From Opitutaceae bacterium (lineage in GTDB: Bacteria > Verrucomicrobiota > Verrucomicrobiia > Opitutales > Opitutaceae), in assembly GCA_031254955.1 (NCBI GenBank), contig JAIRTK010000142.1, forward strand, positions 1-8,623: DNA of 8,623 nt. Reading direction: 5' to 3'. The notes beneath the pieces were generated by a model that ran no database searches, was not told where the DNA came from, and saw only the letters and a program-made list of their open reading frames with translations. Every line of letters begins with the position of its first letter. Position 1 is the first letter of the stretch. The position numbers were made by a program, and so were the translations under genes. This document shows positions 1 through 6,500 of this stretch, one piece after another.

Positions 1-170
1 CTATGACCGTTATTTGTATCGGCTGCGGCATTTGGTGGAGAACGCCATCCTGAAACTGAAGGGCTGGCGGGGAATCGCTACACGCTATGTGAAAAATGCC
101 TCCAGTTTCCTTGCCGCCATCCAAATCCGATGTCTTTACCTCTGGCTCAAAATCTCATGACGACACGCTC
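1..170 (+). mobile_element. Right end of an IS5-family insertion sequence
   Basis: The element ends ten bases after the transposase stop. Its right terminal tip, read inward, is GAGCGTGTCG (reverse complement of 161-170), followed outside by TA at 171-172, a plausible target duplication. The same nine-base tip GAGCGTGTC, also preceded by TA, occurs at 8211-8219 at the end of the foldback element. That match supports 170 as the true boundary. The left end and the matching duplication are outside the window. The insertion sits exactly at the outer tip of the repeat element that begins at 173. Confidence 0.7.
2..160 (+). CDS. IS5-family transposase, C-terminal fragment (cut by window start)
   Basis: An open frame enters from the left edge and ends at TGA 158-160, giving 52 residues. 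It contains YRLRHLVENAILKLKGWR followed by GIATRYVKNASSFLAAIQ. This is the C-terminal DDE-domain signature of IS5-family transposases: the catalytic Glu lies in 'R-x-LVEN', followed by 'K-x-x-R-x-IATRY-x-K', then a hydrophobic tail (LYLWLKIS). The protein would catalyse cut-and-paste transposition of its own element. The other catalytic Asp residues and the start lie outside the window, so intactness cannot be judged. The stop lies only 10 bp from the predicted element end at 170, which is normal for compact IS5-type elements. The family call is firm; the subgroup (IS427- or IS1031-like) is a guess from the TA-type target. Confidence 0.88.
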   Translation, partial: YDRYLYRLRHLVENAILKLKGWRGIATRYVKNASSFLAAIQIRCLYLWLKIS

Positions 171-172
171 TA

Positions 173-378
173 ATACCAATTCCCAATGAGATTTATCCTT
201 TTGTAGTCCGATTTTGCTCTTTTTCTTTATTCTTTATCTTTCCTCTTTCTCTTCCTTCCTCCCATTACTGGTTGGAAACGAGGAGAAAGAGAAAGATAAA
301 GAGGAAAGAGAAAGAAATGGGCAGCACAGCGGCCATCCATCCAAAAGAATAAATTTCGTTCGGAATTGGTATGATACC
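173..378. repeat. Inverted-repeat element with polypyrimidine/polypurine arms (MITE-like)
   Basis: The ends form inverted repeats: 174-203 matches the reverse complement of 342-371 at 26 of 30 bases. Inside lie a pyrimidine-rich arm (about 214-262) and a purine-rich arm (about 281-317) that can pair with it imperfectly, separated by a short loop around CATTACTGGTTGG. The right tip reads GGTATGATACC (368-378), itself a small palindrome. The left tip appears to have been replaced by the adjoining IS, because the second copy at 8514 has GGTATCATACC there. The first 103 bases recur at 8521-8623 with two differences. There is no coding potential of note; the 62-residue frame across it is low-complexity. 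Non-autonomous mobile DNA is the likeliest identity, but no encoded mobiliser is visible. Confidence 0.7.
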
Positions 379-416
379 CTTTCCCAGTGAACAGGACCCT
401 ATAGAAGCAGAGCCAT

Positions 417-557
417 GTAGGGGCTTCGCTTGCGAAGCCCGTTGCTGGTACACGGCCTTTGCTGATTCACAGCCGTTGCTGGTTCACAGCCGTTGCTGAT
501 GCACGGCCTTTGCTGGTTCACGGCTATCAAGCCGGGCGGCGCAAGCGACGCCCCTAC
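417..557. repeat. Pair of inverted REP-like palindromes enclosing a tandem array (REPIN-like)
   Basis: The left unit, 417-440, starts GTAGGGGCTTCGCTTGCG and folds on itself (GGGCTTCGC, two bases, GCGAAGCCC). The right unit, 534-557, is the same sequence inverted: the reverse complement starts GTAGGGGCGTCGCTTGCG, with 21 of 24 bases matching the left unit. A third copy is at 3569-3593. Two REP units facing each other resemble REPINs, which are spread by RAYT (IS200-like TnpA) proteins in trans. No RAYT gene is in the window, so the mechanism is an inference. The space between the two units is filled by the 17-bp tandem array. Confidence 0.65.
440..524. repeat. Five 17-bp tandem repeats
   Basis: Five contiguous units begin at 440, 457, 474, 491 and 508. 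The consensus is C(G/T)TTGCTG(A/G)T(A/G/T)CAC(A/G)GC, with only a handful of variable positions, and there are no spacers. Unit length 17 is not a multiple of three, so it is not a translated repeat. Alternation at position 2 gives the order G,T,G,G,T. The array lies exactly between the two inverted REP-like palindromes. Function unknown; a replication-slippage product or a tandem protein-binding array are both possible. Confidence 0.85.
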
Positions 558-593
558 AAAAGACTGATTTCCATTCGCAAAGGGTATGGTATG
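554..593 (-). repeat. Diverged half copy of the 173-378 element terminus
   Basis: Bases 554-586 start CTACAAAAG and match the reverse complement of 174-206 at 23 of 33 positions, ending in a GGGTATGGTATGA tip like the GGTATNATACC tips of the fuller copies. It shares its CTAC with the end of the right REP unit. It is followed after about 22 bases by the 62-bp palindromic repeat. The same pairing occurs, inverted, at 8444-8550, so the two pieces travel as one composite unit. Confidence 0.5.
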
Positions 594-614
594 ACGCGCC
601 GCTGGTGCGGGTTG

Positions 615-676
615 CGCGCCGCCGTCGCAGCGCAGGTTGACAGGCTTCTCGCTTCGCTCGGAACCCAATCTGCTGA
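615..676 (+). repeat. 62-bp palindromic repeat, copy 1
   Basis: This segment matches the reverse complement of 8444-8505 at 55 of 62 positions. Its core, CTTCTCGCTTCGCTCGGAAC at 645-664, is also found nearly intact inside the GH2 gene (5839-5862). The flanks CAGGTTG and CAATCTG can pair around the core. It lies 26 bp beyond the GH3 stop codon, so on the minus strand it forms an imperfect hairpin in the 3' region of the GH2-GH3 transcript. No U-tract follows, so it is not a standard intrinsic terminator. Confidence 0.65.
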
Positions 677-701
677 CGGGCCGAAGACCCTTGTCCCCGC
701 C

Positions 702-3236
702 TCAGCGCGGGTCGAGGTCGTCGGTCACGCCGGCGGGCCGTTCGAGGCGGCGCCCGGCATCGACGATGTCGAAACCGCCGCGCAGGCGGATGTCCTCCGA
801 GGACGCGCCGACCATCACGGTGAAATGGCCGGGTTCGACCGTCCACTGGTGCAGGCGGTCGTAGAGCGCGAGGTGTTCGGGGCGGAGCGTGAAGCGCACG
901 GTCTTGGTTTCGCCGGGCGCGAGCGTCACGCGCTCGAAGCCGCGCAACACGCTTTCAAAGGTGACGACGCTGCTGTAGTCGTCGCGCAAATACAGTTGCA
1001 CGATCTCGTCGCCGGCGCGCGCGCCGGTGTTGGTCACGTCGCAGGATACTTCGACGCGGCCTTGCGGGCCTTGTTTGTCCGGCGTGATTTTCAGGTTGGA
1101 ATAGGCAAACGTCGTGTAGCCTAGCCCGTGGCCGAAGGGAAACAGGACGCCCTCGACCTGGCCGTAGTCGCGGCCTTGCGAGCCGGGGCGCGCGGGGAAG
1201 TTCATCTGAATCTGCCCGGCGCTTTTCGGAAACGTGATGGGGAGCCGCCCGCCGGGGTTGCAATCGCCGAAAAGAATGCCGGCGAGCGCGGCACCGCCCT
1301 CCTCGCCGGGGAACCACATCTCGACGATGGCGGGGATGTGCTTCGCGGCCCAGTTCACGGAGAGCGGGCGTCCGTTGCTGAGGACGAGGACGACGGGCTT
1401 GCCGGTGGCGTGGAGCGCCTGAAGCAGTTCCTCCTGATAGCCGGGCAGGTTCAGGCTGATGCGGCTGGCGGATTCGCGGCAGAGGTCGTCGGTTTCGCCG
1501 AGCGTGGCGATGATCACGTCCACGTCGCGCGCGGCGGCGACGGCGGCGGCGATGCCGGCGCGCACGGCGGCATCGGGCGCTTCTTTATACACGTCGCTTT
1601 CGGGAAAGGCGGCGTCCTTCACGGCGACGCCCTTTTCATAAAACACCTCGATGCCGGCGGACGCGGCGCGGGCGCGGATGCCGGCGAGCGGCGTGACAAA
1701 ATCGAGGAGTTGCGCGCCGTAGCGCGACCACCAGCCGTGCGCGTCGTCGGCGAGCGGGCCGGCGACGAGGATGCGCCTGATTTTTTTCGCGTCGAGCGGC
1801 AGCGCGCGGTTTTCGTTCTTGAGCAGGACGATTGATTTTCGCGCGGCCTCGGCGGCGGCGGCCATGTGGTCGGGATGGCGCACGACGCGGTCGGCCTCGG
1901 CGGGCGCGGGCGAATAGGGCTGGTCAAAGAGGCCGAGCCAGAACTTCACGCGGAGAATCTCGCGCACGCGCCGGTCGATGAGGTTCTCGGAAAGCAGGCC
2001 GTCGCGCACGAGCCGGCGGAGCGGCTCGCCGTATTTCTCGGGCGGGGTGAAGTTGGTGCGGATGTTGAGGCCGGCCTCGACGGACTGGCGGATGGCGTCG
2101 GCGGGCGTGGCGGCGGTGCGGTGCTTGGTGTGGATGAACTCGACCGCGGCGCTGTCGGACACGACGTATCCATTAAACCGATACTCGCCGCGCAGGATGT
2201 CGGTGAGGAAGAGTTTGTTGGCCTCCATGGGGATGCCGTCGTAGTCGTTGTAGGAGGCCATGACGCCGAGGGCGCCGGCGTCGCGCACGGCGCGGCGGAA
2301 GGGCGCGAGGTGAAGCGTCTGCACGTCGCGCCAGGTGGCCTGCGGGTCGGTGCGCGCGGTGCCGTCGCGCCCGCCTTTCGGGATGCTGTAAACGGCGAAG
2401 TGCTTCAGCGTGGAGACGACGCGCTGCGACTGGATGCCGCGGACTTGCTCGACGCCGAGTTCGCCGACGAGAAACGGGTCCTCGCCGTAGGTCTCGATGA
2501 CGCGGCCCCAGCGCGGGTCGCGGGCGAGGTCGAGCACGGGGGAATAGACGTTGGTGTAGCCGAGCGCGCGGCCCTCGCGCCCGGTGATGCGGCCGATGCG
2601 GGCGACCAGATCGCGGTCCCAGGTGCTGGCGACGGCGAGTTGCGCGGGGAAACTGGTGGCCTTGGCGTGGAGGAGGCCGCGGATGCCCTCGTTGGTGAAA
2701 TCGACCGGGATGCCGAGGCGCGTCTGCTCGACGAACCAGCGCTGGACTTCGTTGATGGCGCGGGTGTGAAGCGACCAGGGCAGGGCGTGTTTAGGGCGGG
2801 CGAGGTTGTTGGTCCAGCCGGTGTTGCCGTTCATGTGCTCGTCGATGTTGCCGATGCCGTCCTTCCAAAACGCGTCCTTCCACGCGGGCGCGGGCAGTTC
2901 GTCCTTCGCGACGCGCGGGAAGCCGTAGAGCGTAACCATCTGCGCGGTTTTTTCCTCCAGCGTCATGCGCGCGAGGAGGTCGTCGATGCGCGCGTCCACG
3001 GGCAGCGCGGAGTCCTCATAAGGGTCCTTGGCGCCGTTCTTGTTAAAATCAATCCAGCCGTCGCGATAGATGGATGCGGCGGGCGCGGGGGCGGCGGTTT
3101 CGCCGCCTAATGAGGAATTAAAAATGAATAATGAGGCATCGGGCGCCGCCGCGCCAAGGGGGAGGACGGCGGGGACGGCGACGGCGAGCGCGGGGGCGAG
3201 AGTAAGGGCGAGGGCGAGGATGCGTGGAAGTTTCAT
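702..3236 (-). CDS. Secreted GH3 beta-glycosidase (beta-xylosidase/beta-glucosidase-like)
   Basis: An 844-residue protein that probably releases terminal beta-linked xylose or glucose from oligosaccharides outside the cytoplasm. Residues 1-31 form a signal peptide (KLPR, then a long Ala/Leu core ending GAAA). The N-terminal GH3 barrel spans about 80-440, with ARMTLEEK (89-96), RDPRWGR (239-245), the KHF substrate motif (278-280) and nucleophile candidate Asp361 in YVVSDSAAVEF. The usual Trp after the Asp is Ser here. The alpha/beta domain spans about 465-670; Glu588 in RESASRISLNLPGYQ is the acid/base candidate. A fibronectin-III-like domain (about 690-820, 'LYLRD...LRGFERV...L-x-PGET') ends the protein, as in many GH3 enzymes of this length. 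The ATG at 3236 has no strong ribosome site but begins a good signal peptide. An AT-rich repeat is translated at residues 33-45. It lies downstream of the GH2 gene, 353 bp away, same strand, so co-transcription is possible but uncertain. Substrate not determinable here. Confidence 0.93.
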   Translation of the reverse strand: MKLPRILALALTLAPALAVAVPAVLPLGAAAPDASLFIFNSSLGGETAAPAPAASIYRDGWIDFNKNGAKDPYEDSALPVDARIDDLLARMTLEEKTAQMVTLYGFPRVAKDELPAPAWKDAFWKDGIGNIDEHMNGNTGWTNNLARPKHALPWSLHTRAINEVQRWFVEQTRLGIPVDFTNEGIRGLLHAKATSFPAQLAVASTWDRDLVARIGRITGREGRALGYTNVYSPVLDLARDPRWGRVIETYGEDPFLVGELGVEQVRGIQSQRVVSTLKHFAVYSIPKGGRDGTARTDPQATWRDVQTLHLAPFRRAVRDAGALGVMASYNDYDGIPMEANKLFLTDILRGEYRFNGYVVSDSAAVEFIHTKHRTAATPADAIRQSVEAGLNIRTNFTPPEKYGEPLRRLVRDGLLSENLIDRRVREILRVKFWLGLFDQPYSPAPAEADRVVRHPDHMAAAAEAARKSIVLLKNENRALPLDAKKIRRILVAGPLADDAHGWWSRYGAQLLDFVTPLAGIRARAASAGIEVFYEKGVAVKDAAFPESDVYKEAPDAAVRAGIAAAVAAARDVDVIIATLGETDDLCRESASRISLNLPGYQEELLQALHATGKPVVLVLSNGRPLSVNWAAKHIPAIVEMWFPGEEGGAALAGILFGDCNPGGRLPITFPKSAGQIQMNFPARPGSQGRDYGQVEGVLFPFGHGLGYTTFAYSNLKITPDKQGPQGRVEVSCDVTNTGARAGDEIVQLYLRDDYSSVVTFESVLRGFERVTLAPGETKTVRFTLRPEHLALYDRLHQWTVEPGHFTVMVGASSEDIRLRGGFDIVDAGRRLERPAGVTDDLDPR
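3107..3137. repeat. AT-rich repeat translated in frame within the GH3 gene
   Basis: A 31-base AT-rich island in otherwise very GC-rich coding DNA. It contains a direct repeat TAATGAGG at 3108-3115 and 3129-3136, separated by an A-rich stretch. On the minus strand it is read as ASLFIFNSSLGG between the signal peptide's GAAA end and an Ala/Pro linker. The composition and internal repetition suggest an inserted short repeat (CCTCATTATTCATT-type) rather than native coding sequence. It adds no stop and keeps the frame. Confidence 0.6.
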
Positions 3237-3589
3237 GAGCGTTGTCGGTTTTGAAAAATGTCGCGCAGGGATGTGGCAAGGCAGGCCGGTCTGCGGTCGT
3301 TAGGGTGTTTCATTCTGGAGTGCCGGCCTCCGCATTACCCAGTCCGTTCCCATATCTTTCTTCTTTCCTCTTTATCTTTATCTTTATCTTTCTCTTTCTC
3401 CCAGCCCGCCGCCAGCCTTGAGGCAGGCCGCGAAGAGGATGAGAAAGAGGAAAGAGGAAAGAGGAAAGATAAAGATAAAGATAAAGAGGAAAGAGAAAGA
3501 GGAAGAAGGGAGAACTTTTTTAGGGGGAGCGCGGTGGAGTTTGGTTTTTTGACGCGGGCGCATCGCGGCGGGCTTCGCAAGCGAAGCCC
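3237..3589. other. Gene-free spacer between the GH2 and GH3 genes
   Basis: No convincing gene: the short frames here are low-complexity Lys/Glu/Arg or Ser/Leu reads of the purine/pyrimidine tracts. The spacer holds the large hairpin at 3351-3513, a T6 run at 3516-3521, and the REP palindrome at 3569-3593. The part next to the GH3 start (3237-3350) would contain the GH3 leader or its own promoter; I see no clear promoter boxes. Confidence 0.6.
3351..3513. repeat. Purine/pyrimidine hairpin element with 30-bp perfect arms
   Basis: The pyrimidine arm, about 3355-3402, and the purine arm, 3441-3513, are complementary. Bases 3362-3391 are a perfect inverted repeat of 3465-3494 (30 of 30). The arms contain a six-base tandem repeat (ATCTTT on one arm, AAAGAT on the other, three or more units) and a seven-base GAGGAAA repeat on the purine arm. 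A GC-rich loop (3403-3440) separates them. The tracts resemble those of the 173-378 element, but the CTACAAAAG-type termini are not evident. In a GH2-GH3 transcript it would form a very long, G-C-poor stem between the two cistrons. Confidence 0.8.
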
Positions 3590-3593
3590 CTAC
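3569..3593 (-). repeat. Single REP-like palindrome overlapping the GH2 stop
   Basis: The reverse complement is identical over 25 bases to 417-441 (GTAGGGGCTTCGCTTGCG onward). The TAG within its leading GTAG is the GH2 stop codon (3590-3592). The 9-bp stem with a 2-base loop (GGGCTTCGC/GCGAAGCCC) directly follows the stop on the minus strand. No U-run follows, so it would act as a 3'-end stabiliser rather than a standard terminator, if it acts at all. Confidence 0.8.
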
Positions 3594-6500
3594 ATCGGGG
3601 GTTCGACGGCCTCGTAGCATTCCAGCTCGATGATGCTGAGAACGCCGGGGCGGACTTGCACGGAGCCGGGGTCGGAAATCTTTCCGGGCGGCGGCGTTTC
3701 GAGTTCGGTGATGCCGAACGCATCCGCGGACTCGCCGGCGCCGACGAGCTTGAGCGTGAGCTTGCGGCCCAGCACGGGTTTGAGCGGAAGCGTGATGTAG
3801 CCGAGGCTGCGTCCGGTTTCGCCGCGCCAGACTTCCCGCCCGTCAACGAGCACGATCAGCGGGTAGGTCTGCTGGCGCCAGCCGGTGAGTTTCATGGTCA
3901 GTTCGCCGAGCACGGCGGGACGGGCGAGCGTGCAGGTGAGCCAGGCGGTTTCGATGGTGCCGTCGTTTCTCCAGCGGGTGGTCTCGTCGTCGTCGAACGC
4001 CGCCCACGCCTCCGCCGCGTTCGCGCCGGCGGTGGCGCTTTGGATGGGCACGGCGATGCGCGTGGGCGTGAACGACGGCGTGGCGGGCGTCGGGCCGCGT
4101 TTCAAATACGACGGCAAGCCGTCCGCCGGCAGCGCGCGGGAGAGACCGCCCGCGTCGGCGGCGACGGAGGTCGTGACGAGTTCCACGGCGGCGGCGCGCA
4201 AGCCCGGCGAGGTGGCGCGCAGCGTGACGACTCCTGCCTCGCGGGTGGAGCGCACGAGCACGCGGTTCACGCCGCACTCGACGGGCAGCGTGGTGTCGAG
4301 GATGTGGTTGCCCGGGCCTTGCGCGATGCCGCCGCGCCATTCGGCGGGGCCGTCGAGCGCGAAGCTCACGGGATTGAGCGCGGTGGGGCAGCGGCGGCCT
4401 TGCGCATCGACGACCTCGAACTCGACCAGCGCCACGTCGGCGCCGTCGGCCTTGAAGCCGGCGGGGCTTGTCATGGCGCGCAGGCGCAGGGCGGCGGGTT
4501 CGCCGGCGGTGATGCGCGCGGTTTCACAAACCTGCTCGCGCGTGCCGTCGCGGCGCTTCGCATAGCCGATCGCGCGTAACTCGCCCGGCTCCCACGCGAC
4601 ATTGTCGAGCGTGAACAGGAAGCGGCGGCTCTGCGCGCCGCGCCCGAGCGGGCGTCCGTTGAGAAAAAATTCCACCTCGTCGGCGGACGACACGGCGTGG
4701 ACGCTTTTCACCACGCCGGGCGCGTAGTTCCAATGGCCGAGCACGTGGATGCGCGGGCGCTCCACGTCCACCCAGCCGTCCCACATCACCTGGTGCGCGA
4801 AAAAGCCGTCTTTCGGGATGCGCATGGCATCGACCTCGCCGCTGCGGCGGTAGTTCTCGGCGCCGCGATGGTGGGTGTTGGAATCGGAAAAAATGATGTT
4901 CACGCCGCCGCTGCTCACGCGCGCGCCGGTGCCGGGGCGCTCGCGCCAGTAGTCGAACCAGCGCGTGACGTTCTCGATGGCGTGCGAGTCCTGGTTGCGG
5001 TTGTATTCGGGCGCGGGTTTGTCGCGGTAGGGCGGGCCGTCTCCGTCCCGGTGATACGGCGGGGAAAACTCGTCCCAGTATTTGCGCAGCCCCTCGTCGC
5101 GCGAATACTCGGTGGCCCAGAACGGGAGGCGCGCGCTTTTGTTGATGTAGAGCATTTCGCCGCCGTATTCGGCCACGCGGCTGGCGAGCATTTCGCGCGA
5201 GCCGATGGCGCGGCCCCCGTGCGGGTCGTAGGCGTCGCGGAGCGCCTTCATCTCGCGCATGTGCTCCTCGCTGATGCCGCGGTTGCCGCACTCGTAGAAA
5301 AGGATGCTGGGGTTGTTGCGGTTGTAGATGATGGCGTCGCGCATAAGCTCGACGCGCTGGCCCCAGCGGCGTCCGTCGGGATCGCGCTCGGAATCGCCGG
5401 CGGGCATGGCCTGGATGAGGCCGACGCGGTCGCACGACTCGATGTCCTGTTTCCACGGCGTGACGTGCATCCAGCGCACGAGGTTGCCGTTGCCCTCGAC
5501 GATGAGGCCGTTGCTGAAATCGCCCAGCCACGGCGGCACGGACAGGCCGAGCGCGGGCCATTCGTTCGAGGTGCGCTGCGCGTAGCCTTTCATCTGGAGC
5601 ACGCGGTCGTTGAGCGTGATGAGGCCGCGCGAGAACTCCGTCTTGCGAAAGCCCGTGCGCGTGGCGACGCGGTCCACGACCCGCCCGTCAACGAGCAGCT
5701 CCGTCGTCACCGTGTAGAGATAGCCGTAGCCCCAGCTCCAGAAATGCAGGCCCTCGACGCGGCGCGAGGCGCGCAGGGTTTTCGTTTCGCCGGGCGCGAG
5801 CGTGCGTGTTCCGGCGGAGAAAGGAGCGCGGACAGGGCAGGCTTCTCGCTCCGCTTGGAACTTGTCCGCGTGGGTCGCGGGCTGGAAAGCCCGCGCTCCT
5901 TTGTTGTCGGCGGTGGCGGCGGTGGGCGCGTCGGCATCGGTGCTGGCGAAGATCGCGACCACGCGCCCGTCCATGTCGGCGACGGACACGCGATACGCGA
6001 CGGTCTGCGGGGCGGCGGTTTCGTTGCGCACCTCGGACTCGGCGGTGAGCGTGGCCGCGCCGCGCGCGACATCGTGGCCGGTCGCGTAAACATACACGCC
6101 GGTCGTGCCGAGGTTCGAGAACAGCGGCAGCGTCTGGTAGAGTTTGCCGGCGAGGTGCAGGCGCGCGTTTTTGGTGAGGCCGCCGTAGTTGGCGTTGAAG
6201 TTTTTGTCGGCCCACTGGTAACGCTGGCCGGTGGCGCGCTCGCGGTAGTCCCAGTCGTTGTCGGTGCGCACGGCGAGGACGTTGGGCTGGCCGGGCGGGC
6301 GCACGAAGTCGGTGAGATCGAGGCCGACCGCCATCACGCCGTTTTCGCCGAGGCCGACGGCGTGGCCGTTGATGAAAAACTCGCCCGCCTGCCGCACGCC
6401 CTCGAACTCGACAAACACCTTTTTCCCCTCGCTGCCGGGCGGGAGCGTGAAGGTTTTCCGATACCACGCGACGCCGGTCGAATGGTCGCGGATGTCGCGT

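Noticed and set aside
265..453. A 62-residue plus-strand frame ending in a Leu/Phe/Ser-rich tail on either side of the first repeat element
   Set aside because: Low-complexity translation of the pyrimidine/purine tracts, not a membrane protein.
440..524. CRISPR array or plasmid-type iterons
   Set aside because: The 17-bp units are contiguous with no spacers, so not CRISPR. No replication initiator gene or AT-rich origin region accompanies them, so an iteron origin is unsupported.
459..1124. A 221-codon plus-strand frame starting within the 17-bp tandem repeats
   Set aside because: It runs from repeats into the antisense of GH3; no start context or domain.
1866..3110. A 414-codon open frame on the plus strand
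   Set aside because: It lies opposite the GH3 barrel coding sequence, has no family motifs and is explained as a codon-bias shadow.
3516..3521. T6 run after the purine hairpin as a plus-strand terminator
   Set aside because: It is about 20 bases past the perfect stem and there is no plus-strand gene upstream to terminate.
3569..3593. Intrinsic terminator for GH2
   Set aside because: The stem is good, but no U-run follows on the minus strand, and the same sequence recurs elsewhere as a repeat.
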